A DNA stretch of 64,000 nt from Brugia malayi (Eukaryota > Nematoda > Chromadorea > Rhabditida > Onchocercidae). The position numbers and the translations under genes were made by a program. Below, in pieces: positions 39,476-51,480 of this stretch. The notes under the pieces are model-generated. The model saw only the letters and a program-made list of their open reading frames with translations, had not been told where the DNA came from and ran no database searches. Numbering within the stretch: position 1 is the stretch's first letter; the number at the start of each line of letters is the position of its first letter. Where the stretch lies: the NCBI RefSeq assembly GCF_000002995.4, contig NW_025062478.1, positions 4,068,001 to 4,132,000 on the forward strand, in the 5' to 3' direction.

Positions 39476-42400
39476 ATGAGCGACAATCATCCACAACTTC
39501 ATAACGACTTTATTCCTTTTCAGAATTCTGCGTCATCGATCAATTTGAATTGTTGCGGTATGTTGCATATAGTGGATTGAATGGTTACATGTAGATACAA
39601 AAGTGATTGAAGGAATTTATATCATTTATACACGTAATGATCTAAAGATAAAAGAACTTAAATCACAAATTAATTTAATCGTTGTATCAGTCGAATAAAA
39701 TTTCAGGTGCTACGGGAGAAGTGCAGCATATAAATTATCTTGCCGAACATATAGGGAATTTGTTCATAACTGGTGAATGTAGTGATGTCACTCTGAAGGT
39801 TTTATTCACTTTCCTTTATAAAACGGAGCACTCATTATGCTTTTCATTACATTAATTACTTAAGTTTATCTGAAAATTACTCCTGGAGTGTATAAGTTGC
39901 ATTTTTAAAGTATTTTATTTCAGGTTGAAGGCCGCTTAGTTGCAGCACATAGAGTTATCCTTGCTGCTCGAAGCCAGTACTTTAGGTACATGTCAGCATA
40001 ATAACTGTTTACGTAGTTGAAATTTCGTACTCATCCTTTGCCCATTCTCCATTAAATTATGCAAATTGTTAAAATATATAAAAATTTACAGTATTTTAGA
40101 GCTCTTCTTTATAATGGAATGAAGGAAACGAGAGATTTGGAGATCGAATTAGTCGACACTTCTTTGAATGGTTTCAAAATGCTTATGAAGTACATTCTTT
40201 GATATTTTGTATTCTTGTCATAATTCCTTTTTGTATTTGCTACAGTTTCAAGTTACTTTCCTAGCCGATTCCAGACTTTTACAGGCTTAGTTTCTTCCGT
40301 TTATATTTGACGATTGTGTTCCAGGTATATATATACCGGTAAGCTGTCGTTAAGTTCAATGAAGGAAGAGCTAGTTCTCGAGGTTCTTGGTTTAGCACAC
40401 AAGTATGGTTTCACTGACTTAGAAATCAGTATTTCGGAATATATGAAGGTAATTCTTTAGATTTGTATTAGGGGTCACTTTATTTTGAGGCAACCTTTTC
40501 AAAATATAGTGTGGTACCTCTTTACCTTCTTCTTTCTCATCTATTTTTAAATTAATAAAATAACAAGATACACATTTAAATAAGAAACTGATAATTTGCA
40601 GCACATTTAATTTAGATTAGTTTTTAAGCTAATATAAAATTTCATATCAATTTTCTAGGCAATGTTGAATGTTAGAAATGTTTGTACGATATACAGTGTA
40701 GCACATTTATACTCATTGCGCTCCCTTTGTGATGTATGTCTAAATTTCGCTGATAAACATGCACCTGAAGTTATTTCAACTCAGGTAAGAACTGTTCACT
40801 GGTAAGGATGCTGCTATAAATTACACTTGCATATTTCATTTCTCTGTGATGTTTTTTCATTTCAAAGATAAATATCAATAGATTTTAGGGCTTCTTGCAA
40901 CTCCCTGCAAATGCAGTTGAACAAATGATACAACGCGATTCTTTATGTGCACCTGAAATCGATATATTTCGTGCTGTACGTGAATGGATCCGTCAACATC
41001 CTGATCAAGTTTGTGCTTTACTGTTGTCGGTGAAATAAAATTAATGGTTAATTGTAAAATATTTTAAGCAAGAAGATGCGCAAATGATTGTTGCACGATT
41101 ACGACTTTCACTAATAAAATTGGACGATTTACTTAATGTTATACGACCTTCCGGTTTAGTTGCCAGTGATGCGATTTTGGATGCCATCAAAGAACGTAGT
41201 GAAAAAAAAAGCGGTGAACTTACTTACAGAGGATTTTTGCGTAAGTGTCAGAGTACTTAATTTACTTGTTATGTTACATCTACATTTATTTCCAAAGAAT
41301 GATAATTTATTGTGGTCTTAGTAAATCATCGTATGGTAATTGTCGTATCATAGAGATTCAAAAAAGATTTTTTTTTTCATTGGAACAAATGATTATTTCA
41401 CGATTCATTTTTCAGTACCAAATGTAAATGTGATGAGTTCCACCTTCAATGCTACTGTATTAACTGGTGAAGGTTCCACTACTCTTCTTTCTGGCGAAAC
41501 TAGTCGCTATGATATGGAGCGTGGCTTTACGACTCATGTTATCAGTGATAAAAATCCCGGTATCATTATTCAGGTCAGCATAGGATTTTTTCCTTCTTTT
41601 TTTATTTCTGTTCTGACAATAGCGTATGAGGAAGTTTTTCTTTCTTTTTTTATTGTTTTCAGTTAACATAATGCCAAAGTGATGCTTTTTTTTCGTTCTG
41701 AAGAAAAGTACTGTATTTACAGCTTGGACGCCCGTTCATCATTAATCACATTCGACTGCTTTTGTGGGATCGTGATCAAAGATCATACAATTATTATGTC
41801 GAAGTAAACTTTATTTAAAACTCATTTAATTTTCTGTTGATCTTTTGTTTTGATTTTTGATTTTTCATTATTTTATGAACTTGAAAGAAAAGAATTATGC
41901 TAAAATTTCGAGTTAATAGGAATAGAGCTAGGTTTAATGTAGGTTAGCATTTACTGTTTTTAGATAAGTATGGATCAAGAGGTTTGGATACGTGTCGTAG
42001 ATCATTCTAATTACCTTTGCCGGTCAAGACAGATGCTCTACTTTACTCCAAGAGTTGTGAAGTAAATTATTTTTGATTATATATAAACTTTTGCCCAGCT
42101 TTAGCTAATTTTTAAAGCAACACATTAAATGGTAGAACGGTTATGATAGTGAACTAGATGATTATGCTTACATTATTAACATACATGATTGGAAGATATT
42201 GTTGATATAGTCTAAATTTTGAACAGGACTTGTAACACATTTCATACAACTCAGTATCCTTTATTTAATCCACGGCTTAATTATCCTTTACTATGCCTGT
42301 TCTTATTTGTTTTATATGATAAAATAAATTTTATAACTTATGGAATTCTCATCTTTATAGCTTTATACGCATCGTTGGGACGTACAATACAGTAAATAAT

Positions 42401-43912
42401 TCATTCCATTTGGTAAGCATTGAAGCAATGTATACATCGGAACCTTTCGATGTTGATCCAGTTACTACCTTACTTGGTAATTCTTTTTTCGGGTAGTAAC
42501 TAGTAATGACTAAATAAGAATTTTAAACCAAGATCTGTAATCCTTAACTCTAGCTTTATATAAAGGAGTTTAGTAAGAACGTTGTGAATGAATGTTTTGT
42601 CTCTGTCTGCTTTCTAATTAATACAGACAGTGGCAAAACATTTGATGGAGATAGATAGAGACGTCAGTCAAATAATGAAGATAGTCTTAAAGTTGCATGA
42701 TTGCATTCAATATTTTTAGTGGCTGTGCTGATTTCAAATGTTTAAAAGCAATAATATTTCTCATCTTTTTTGTTTGTATTTTGAGCCAATATTTCACCAA
42801 AATTTTTTCAGTTCCGAGTGCTAATGTGGCAACGATAGCAAACAACGCCATTGTTATTGAAGGAGTTTCACGCAGTAGAAATGCTTTGATAAATGGGGAA
42901 ACAAGTAATTACGACTGGGACAATGGTTATACTTGTCATCAGTTAGGGTCAGGTGCAATCATTGTGCAATTACCGCAACCATATCTTATCGACTCGATGC
43001 GGTATGTTTCGTACTACATTTTATGACATCAATTGTTGCATGAAGCTTGCTCTCAAGCAGTCTTTGTTTGATATTTGGTGTTCATCCATTCACATTGCTT
43101 GAATTATTTATCTTTTAGTTTACTGTTATGGGACTGTGACGATCGTCATTACTCATATTATGTTGAAGTGTCATGTGATAACACATCTTGGACACGCATA
43201 GCTGATAAAACTCAAGAGCACTGCAGGTAACTAAATATTTTTCCTGGAAAATGAATAATTTTTTCAGCACATTTTCTGACACTGCAATTAATAAATATAC
43301 TACAGTGTGCATATATGTAACATATTTGAATTTCATATCACTCATTTATTACTTTATAAATTATTTTTGTTCATAGAGCATGGCAGATCTTGAGATTTGA
43401 TCGTCTTCCAGTTGTGTTTATTCGTCTTGTTGGAACGCACAATTCAGGTAAAAGATATTCTCTCCTAAACATACTGAAATCAAATTTTTCATAAAACATT
43501 TTGTAACTATTGAAGCTGCAGCTACGTTAATGGTTATCAGTCGTATCATTTATCTTTTGTTTAAAGAAAATATTTTTCATGTACCTTTATTATGATGAAG
43601 GGAATATATGGATGTTTCATTTGAAAAATATGGATATTTTTTTTTTTTTAGAATTCTGTTTTGTTAATGAATGATTGAAAGATCTATGCCTTCTATTATC
43701 TCTAATTATAATCAAATTTTTTTTCTTGCTTTTTAGTGAATGAAGTATTTCATTGCGTACACTTTGAATGCCCTGCTCAACGGTCTGCTCTCACTCCGCT
43801 GGGAACATTTGGTTCTATGGTTAATGCATCAACATTTGAAAGGAATGAGGAAGTGGATTCGATACGAAATCCATTATCAGCATGTATTTCCGTGACTTCT
43901 TCAACCGACTAG
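39476..43912 (+). CDS. BTBD9: BTB/POZ domain protein 9
   Basis: Sixteen exons close in phase to 621 residues, near the usual length: 39476-39557, 39707-39798, 39924-39985, 40100-40189, 40325-40448, 40659-40784, 40889-41008, 41069-41240, 41416-41573, 41723-41803, 41964-42061, 42361-42476, 42812-43001, 43119-43226, 43377-43447 and 43737-43912. Residues about 30-145 are the BTB domain (GECSDVTLKVEGRLVAAHR, ILAARSQYFRALLYNGM). A BACK domain follows, with VREWIRQHP. Two related F5/8-type (discoidin-like) domains come next, with the paired signatures LLLWDRDQRSYNYYVEV and LLWDCDDRHYSYYVEV. BTB proteins typically bridge Cullin-3 ligases to substrates. BTBD9 is linked to neuronal function in animals, and the worm orthologue is hpo-9. 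The chosen ATG (MSDNHPQLH) starts a short polar leader as in orthologues. Confidence 0.93.
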
Positions 43913-44889
43913 TCATAAATTTGTTCCTAAGAAATACTAAACAATAGAAAGTTTCGAGGAATGAATTAAAGTCCAAGGTTCACTTGGAAAAAATGAATTT
44001 AGCGATATCTTAATAAAGGAACTGTCTTTCTATTTTTTCTATTATTAATAGATTTATCAACAATAGGAAAATCATTTGTCTCTTCTGTTTGTTATTCTAT
44101 AAGCCCAACTTTATGCTTCTTCTTGCCATATTATTTTGCCTTTATAATATTAATAATACATTACAAGCAGTACCATTCTATTCTTCCGTCAAGAAAATAT
44201 TTTGCATTTAGTGAAAATTTCTTGCTTGTTGCGAAAGTTCACAATTTGCTTATTGACAATTTGCTTGTAGTTCTATTCTATAGCATTTTTCATCCTAATA
44301 TGCTACATTTTATTTATTTAATGATTCTTTTTTTCTGTTTGCTGGATTTTATGCCGAAAATGAAAATAAAGCTATTTCCTACAGATTTTTCTGGAAGGAT
44401 TTCGCGAAAATACATTGTATTCAACTTTAGTTATGAATTATATCATATAGTATGGTAGGATGTAAATGTTGTGCAATGAAAAAATAGTGTGGATTTTTTT
44501 AAATCTGATGTTATTAGTTTTTTTTTTTTTTCATGAAAAAAAAAACGAAGTATATATATATATATATCCTAATTTTTAATTATTATGTAACCTAAATGAA
44601 TATGTTAATTTTATATAGCTCTGTTTTCTTTTTTCTTTCACATCATTCATTCTATAAGCTTTTGCCAAAAAAGCCGAGTCTGTGCTACTGTACAGTATAC
44701 ATATTTATGAATAAACATTGTATTATCTAGAATAAAATATGCAGTAGAAGTATACATTTTCGAAACATTTTCACAAATAGTTTTCAACTTTCAATCATTG
44801 TCATAGTCAGATGATAGTAATATCTCTTTGGAATTAATCAGATCACTGAGTTGATAATAGTTAAGGAAAAAACAAAATTACAAAAGCAT
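43913..44889. other. convergent 3' intergenic region
   Basis: BTBD9 (plus) and IFT52 (minus) end towards each other here. The stretch is AT-rich, with a TA microsatellite near 44552-44568 and poly-T runs. A 111-codon hydrophobic frame at 44123-44458 is unlikely to be a gene. Confidence 0.55.
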
Positions 44890-45821
44890 TTAATTCATGT
44901 CATCATATTCGTCAATATCGGAGAAGTATTGTCCATCGTTATGTTCGTCCAATTCATCTAGGCTCCTTTTTAGATTCTCATCATCAATATCATCCTTTTC
45001 CTAAATTAGAAAGATGGAACCTATTTTGTAGATTTATATATATATAAAGAATGTGAAAGAGGAAAAGAAGATAGTTAATTACTTGCATAAATTAATTGAA
45101 ATGACCTGATTAAACTTTTTAAATTCGGCCAATTGATAAAGCACAAATTCGAGTACTTTTTTTGGTCCTCTATCATTTTCCGGTAAACATTTTGTGATAT
45201 CATAAATTTCACCAGCTTCATTTAAGAAATATTCCAAATCACTTTCTTCACCTTAATTTTAATTAATTTAAATTTGTGTTATTTTGTTGTTCCAGTTTTT
45301 AAAAATTAAATCTCATTTAATACAACTCTCAATTTTCATTAGTAATTATGATTATTAATAGAAATCGTTAACTTTTCATTGACTTCTCATTTCTTTTATA
45401 TATAACCTTGTAATTAAGTACTTTATTTGTTTGCCATTTAATAAAAAATAAATTCAATTTTTCAAAATTTTGGCATAAGATTTTACGATGATATAATTTA
45501 AGTACGAAAATTTACAACAAGGTGTATCATCAGAATGTGATACACTAAAATTGTCGTTCTTGATGGAACTATATAATCAATCAGTTAGCTGATCATTATC
45601 GATCTAGATCGATGATGGAAATCAGTCAATTCAGTCAGTGTCAATAATACCAATATTACTAATTAGTTAGGCCTAAATTACTAGGCATTAAAATGAAACA
45701 GGCTTAACAATGATATATTATTTGAGATATTTAAGTAATAATTTTATTATTTTCTTAACTAATTAATACCTTTTTTTTGACTGATGAGAGCATTTTACTT
45801 TAAGTATTATTATTATTATTA

Positions 45822-45899
<78 letters not shown>

Positions 45900-48800
45900 T
45901 ATTATTATTATTATTAATTATTATTATTATTATTATGTAATCCTGTATGCAGATTTTTTAATGATTGATATGAATAACTGATTGGATTAGATGTTCGTTT
46001 TCTAATATCATTAATCATGATTGTATGGTGATTAATAATTGCTAAAATCATAAAATCTTTACATTTATTGGTAAGTTGAGCAAGTCGAACATCTGCTGAT
46101 GAAAACATATCATCTAAATCGAATAATTCCAGTTTAGGTGGTGGTAGTTCTCGAAAATCTGGTGGAAATACCTGTAATTTAATAATAATAATAATAGCAA
46201 TAATAAATCATCTATGAATAACTTTTATAATGAATGAATTATGCATACAGCAGGTGTAAGTGGTGGTTGTGGTACTTCAAATTGTGGTACGATAAGTGAT
46301 AACGGTTCATGCTTTAAACCAAGCTGTTCAAATGCTCTGCAATAAGCAAATTTAGAAAAAAACTGAAATTATTTCACATAATATAATAGTTATGCTTAAT
46401 CAATATGATTAAAAACAATCATCAATAATAATTAGAAATAACTATTAAATATAAAAAATTGTAATCATATTTGTGGGTAACTGTTTTTATTGAAAGCTTG
46501 TCAATTAAAAGAACTTTCTAACTGTTGAGAATTTTTTTGAAAAATTTCCGAACAATTTCAATATGTTTTCCTTTTATCTTCTTTTTTTTTTCTGTTTTTT
46601 AGATTTTAAATAGAATTTATATTTAAAGAAGAAAAAAAAAAGCATTTTAGTTGTATTAAGCTTAATTATTGAATTGATTTCCTTACAACATCCCCACTTA
46701 ATTCATCGAATGCTAATGGTTGGTTTTTTTTTTTCTCTTTTTCCTTTTATATTGTAAATTACCTGATAGTTTTAGGCCAAACAGAAAGATCCATAGCATA
46801 AAGGTTAATATCAAAATATCTGAGGAAATCATTACTCTGATTCATTTCATATTCATCTTCTTGTAGACATACTTTAATTTTTTCCGATAAATCAATATGG
46901 TCCGGTATATGATGCATATCAATCAAATCCGGTTCCTTACTATCCACTATATTCAATGCAAAACCTTCCGTTACATATTTCATAATAACATCCTTAAAAA
47001 TTAACATATTAGATTTTCATTATATCATTATATTAAAATTGAATGTTTTCTCTTTTTGAAAAGAGACTAATTTTCAAGTTTAGCAGTTAAAAATGCATGC
47101 ATGAAATTTAATTAAAGGATTTAAATTTCATTGTTATGCACCACAATCACTGTTCTGAATGAAATATTTTTTTCTTCGTTAATTTTTCTTCGATTATTAG
47201 ACTGGTCAACTTACCCATATTTTACTATTTTCTTCTTTTTCAAAATATTGATCGATGAACATATGAACTGAACCAATAACTATCAATTTACCACCTTTCT
47301 CCTAAAATAGCAATAATTTCTTTTTATATGTTGTAAATTTTTTGTTTTAAAAATTAAAAGCTAATATTAAAGTTTTAATTAATTCGTTTCATACCGTTTG
47401 ATGAAATGCGCAAATGGGTCGATTGTTTGGATAACATACACTACCCGTAGATAGTACCGCCGTGGATTTTCGACCAACAGTCAATGTTGCTCCATATGGA
47501 TAAACAAATTGTAAGCCACTAAAAAGTAGCATAGCAATTGATATTTTACAATAAATAAAATTAAATAATGGAAAATAAATTTAAAAAAGAAAGTGAATAA
47601 ACTAAAATTGATTGCTAAAGTAGAAGACTATCATATAACAAACAATAAACTTTAAACATTTTAAAACAGATATTTGAAAAAAAAAAAATAAATAAACTGA
47701 TAGTTTAAGTTTTCTTAAAAAGTTTTTTTGTTTAATTGTTACAATTATCAAAAGAACTAATAATTTTTGCAATTTTGTTGGATTTAATGTGTGGTGATTA
47801 GAACTTATATTTTAAAAATTTTTACAGTGCATTAATTTCTTCATCATTTGAATGTGTCAACTTGCCAGCTGTTAATGTAAGCGCACGATTTAAGACACCA
47901 TTAGCAACCAATGCTTCCTTTGGATCAAAATATTTGTAAAACGTTGTTCGAATTACAGAATCTAAAATGAAATTTCCATTCACATAAAAAATACTTCGTT
48001 TTTTAGTTTCATAAAACATATAGTTTCAATTTATTTTTTATTTTTTTGTATGATAAACAAGATAATCATCAAAAATATTTTTAATAAAAAAATAGCAGTT
48101 TGATTTATAGTAAAAAAAAATGAAAATATAAGATTTTAGTTTAGCGATTAATTAATTAATTATTAGTCCTTTTTTGCTAGAAGTTGAATTACAATTAAAA
48201 ATTGCAGATAACAATTAAATAATATTGGTTTGATCAAATATTCATTCGTTTAAATAACTCAAAATTTGTTACTTATATTAAATGTTACCATTATTACATG
48301 AAATATCATATTGTTCAATTAAAAAATTGATATTTGTGTCAGCAGTTTGTTCACCTCCTTCACTCATCAATACTAATACACTATTACCATCATCGATGAA
48401 ATGTTTCAGATGATCAATCTATAAGTAAAATTGTTGCTAATTACTGTCAGTCATTGTTGAAAAGATAATTTTAAATGTTAAATAGATTACAATTTTAATT
48501 TAATTATTATTCAATGGGATAATTTGTGCAAATATTGAATTATAAATAAGTTAATAAATATTATAATTACATTATATCATAATGTGTTACAAAGCAAATT
48601 GCTATTCAAATCATAATTTAAAAAATAGTTCCTTTTAAATATGAGAGTTATTGATTTTCCTTTATATACAGAGAGACAATTTTAAGAAACAATTTTTAAG
48701 AAATTTTAAGAATACAAAACAATTTTAAGAAAAATTTTGGTTTTGTTAAGATAATTAAGTGTGAAGAAAAATTTAGAGAATACACTAGAAATTTAAAAAT

Positions 48801-49631
48801 AAGTTATATTATCTTAATGCAACTAATATCAAAATCAAACTCAATAGATATTGTTTCCTTCTACAATAGATTTGTTTATAAGAATAACAAAATTTATTAA
48901 AAAAGAGAAAAAATTCGTTTCTCAAAAATTAACAAGTAGAATACTTACCTCATTTTGTGAAAATTTTCTTCTTGGATATGGTAACACAAATAAGCAACAT
49001 TCAGTAAAGGTATTCGCATTAATTTCATTCGTATTACTAAAAAAATTTCGAGTAAAATTTAATTTATGCAGTCTTAACGGATTATTTGTAAATGACAAAT
49101 AATTATTGTTATTATATTTGTCATTTTCAAATCATTGCGTTAAATTATCATTTACATTATTACTTATTGTTATTATTATTTTTATTATTATTATTATCAT
49201 CATTATTATTATTATTACTATTACTATTATTGTTATTGTTACCATTCTTATTATTATTGTTATTATTATGTTTTAGTTACTATCGTCATTATTGCATTTA
49301 GTTATAAATAATACTAACACTTCTAAAATCCATTCGTTGCGTAGTCTTTTATGAATTTGTCGAAAACCGGAATGAAAATGATATGATTCATTTTTGGATT
49401 GATCAAATATTACCCGTGTTTTAGTACTGGAATGTTGTTCCTGAAACATTATCCTTAAACTGCTTCTATATACTTAAGCATTCATAATTTATATTTTTCA
49501 AATGGATGAGGCTTAATTATTAGCATTGAAAAGCTAGTTGTAAATATCAACTAATAATCTTATTGTTAAATTGAAATTTCATATAATAAAAATATACATA
49601 CCGTATTGATTTCGTGTGCTCGTTTGTTCAT
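44890..49631 (-). CDS. IFT52: intraflagellar transport protein 52
   Basis: Twelve minus-strand exons close in phase to 466 residues: 49631-49602, 49440-49319, 49036-48949, 48418-48289, 47961-47826, 47518-47395, 47301-47215, 46992-46763, 46336-46249, 46171-46063, 45251-45106 and 45000-44890. Family hallmarks include VLMSEGGE, DTNINFLIEQYDIS, YKYFDPKEALVANGVLNR, VYPYGATLTVGRKSTAVLS, KLIVIGSVHMF and FPPDFRELPPPKLELFDLD. Near the end is VLYQLAEFKKFNQ. IFT52 (worm OSM-6) is a core IFT-B subunit needed to build sensory cilia. The N-terminal domain is complete and the acidic C-terminal tail runs past the vertebrate end. Introns are rich in trinucleotide repeats. The exon 2 donor was set at GT|GTTAGT because only that closes phase with exon 3. 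Confidence 0.95.
45806..45936. repeat. long ATT/TTA trinucleotide microsatellite
   Basis: About 130 bases of almost uninterrupted TTA repeat lie inside the intron between IFT52 exons 45251-45106 and 46171-46063. Such perfect tracts are usually polymorphic. The matching low-complexity frames on both strands (poly-Tyr, poly-Asn) are not genes. Confidence 0.95.
49163..49271. repeat. imperfect TTA/TTG trinucleotide repeat
   Basis: A degenerate TTA-type repeat in the second intron of IFT52, interrupted by C and G substitutions. It generates an apparent poly-Leu plus-strand frame that should be ignored. Confidence 0.85.
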
Positions 49632-49785
49632 TGAAATAATGAATTGATTTGAATAATGAATTTAATTGAAGGTTGTTGCTAGCATTTTTGCTACGAATTT
49701 AACGATCTTAAATATATATATTTTAACAAATATACGTTATCATTAAAGATAATATGTAAAGATGGATAATTCAAACAAAATATCT

Positions 49786-49912
49786 CATTAATAATCAGTG
49801 AAATTATCAACACTACTACTTTGTTTAATGCTAAACAATAAATACGGATCATTAATAATCAGTGAAATTATCAACACTACTACTTTGTTTAATGCTAAAC
49901 AATAAATACGGA
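49786..49912. repeat. two perfect 64-bp direct repeats upstream of IFT52
   Basis: The sequence starting CATTAATAATCAGTGAAATT at 49786 is repeated at 49850 with a period of 64 and no mismatch that I can see. The repeats lie 155-280 bp upstream of the IFT52 start codon, so they sit in its likely promoter. Confidence 0.9.
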
Positions 49913-50075
49913 AAATAACACACTTTGTAAACAAAGTTAGTTAATGTTGTGATTCCTACGTCACAAATATCAGAAGTAATTAACTGATTCGACAGTGTCA
50001 CCTAAGAGTCATTATGAAATATCATTCTGAAAAGATCAATTGCGTTTGTGAATTTTGATGAATGTTGCTTGAAAG

Positions 50076-50090
50076 GTTGCTATTGGTTAC
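50076..50090. promoter_or_regulatory. candidate RFX/DAF-19 X-box upstream of IFT52
   Basis: GTTGCTATTGGTTAC consists of two imperfect half-sites, each about one mismatch from GTNRCC and RGYAAC, separated by three bases. Ciliary genes in worms are switched on by the RFX factor DAF-19 through such X-boxes. The site lies about 445 bp from the start codon, further than usual, and the match is imperfect. Confidence 0.3.
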
Positions 50091-50847
50091 AAAGGCATGC
50101 AAAATCATTGGTTGCTAATAATCATTTAATATCTAACAAAATAATTTGAGCATACTTTTTTTTTGTTTGAGTTCGTATGTTTGTTTAAAAAAAAAAAAAA
50201 CAAAACTGTATTTTGGAAAAATTTTTTTGCGCTTTTTCAAAATGCCATTTTGCAATAATTGATGAAATGGCAATTGTATTCTAATATTATATTAAAACTT
50301 ACGGCTAAAAAAGAGAACAAAACAATTAAAGCGTTTAAGTGTTGCTTGATTTAATTTTAAAGAGAAAACAACCAAATAGAAGGAATAAATTGATGTAATT
50401 TTAAGAATATTTGTTATATAGGATTATATCGAAGTTAAAAATTAGTTATATAATTATTGTTTAAGTCAAATACAAAAATAAAGTCAAGAAAAAATTATAA
50501 TTTAAAAAAAAAAAAAAAAACGATGAACATTTCGAAATGCTTATTACTAATTTAACTCATTATCCTGCTTATATTAATATATATCGATAGTATTCATCAA
50601 TAATGAAAACTTTTATTTAGACCATCATGTTCAGACATAAAATAATTGTTAATCTTTGAAGAAAACTGATAAATGCTAATTTTGATCAGTTCCTAAAAAT
50701 AAAATAATTCATTGTTGATTTTGATTTCCCGACCATACTAGCAATGATTACTCTTGTTAATTAATTTATTACATAAAAATATAAATTCAAGATTACACAT
50801 GAGTCCATGTGACGATGAATACAGAAAACAACAAGGAAAAAGGGTGC

Positions 50848-51087
50848 TTACCGTAATGACAATACAGCTACAGTATACTTGCGCAGATTCACTAACAGAG
50901 GTATATGCAATAACACTAATTGTTTAAATAGCAGTTAGCATAAGGCGTCTTGTGCTAATTGCTATTTGAAGACTGTACCATTACAGCATATTACAGTATG
51001 CATGTGCAAGTTCATTTAGCTCTAAAATTATATGGTGTGTATGAATAAAGTTTGTTTACTGTACTGATGACTCAATCATTACAGTAA
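50848..51087. mobile_element. MITE-like foldback element
   Basis: The 240-bp segment opens with TTACCGTAATGACAAT. It closes with a sequence whose complement starts TTACTGTAATGATTGA, giving imperfect terminal inverted repeats. In the centre are two near-perfect 15-base arms, AAATAGCAGTTAGCA and TGCTAATTGCTATTT. The ACTGTA/TTACAGTA motif recurs within it and also in a pseudokinase intron (36845-36960). There is no coding capacity. A clear target-site duplication was not found. Confidence 0.5.
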
Positions 51088-51480
51088 TCGTATGCAATAC
51101 GAAATAGTGAGAAGATGTGAATATCTAATGTTTGTATTGATATCTACACGCTAAAATAATTAATGGTTTATTGCAACTCGTGGATGCTTCACGTGACAGA
51201 TAATTTCTGATATTAATTGTTATATGATTTTCAATTAAAAAAAAAAAAGATCATCTAAACTATTTATTTCGAATTAAATTATTTAAATTTGTAAGAAGTT
51301 AAACATTTTTTGCATGTGCAACAAAAAGTTTTTAATACCTTTTCTCGACCTTTTGTTCGTTATGTCACACTAACAAGAATTTCATGTTATTATCAAAATC
51401 AATTTGAAATTTACTCACTTTGCGCATTTATCATTTAAAATACATTTTTAAATACATAGGCATTTCCAATATGAATTGGT

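Noticed and set aside
44123..44458. 111-codon hydrophobic frame after BTBD9
   Set aside because: It lies in the 3' region between convergent genes, with low-complexity Phe/Leu/Ile composition and no homologue.
45784..45981. Plus-strand frame of almost only Tyr residues
   Set aside because: It is the translation of the TTA microsatellite in an IFT52 intron.
49092..49301. Plus-strand Leu-rich, membrane-like frame
   Set aside because: It arises from an imperfect TTA repeat inside the second IFT52 intron on the opposite strand.
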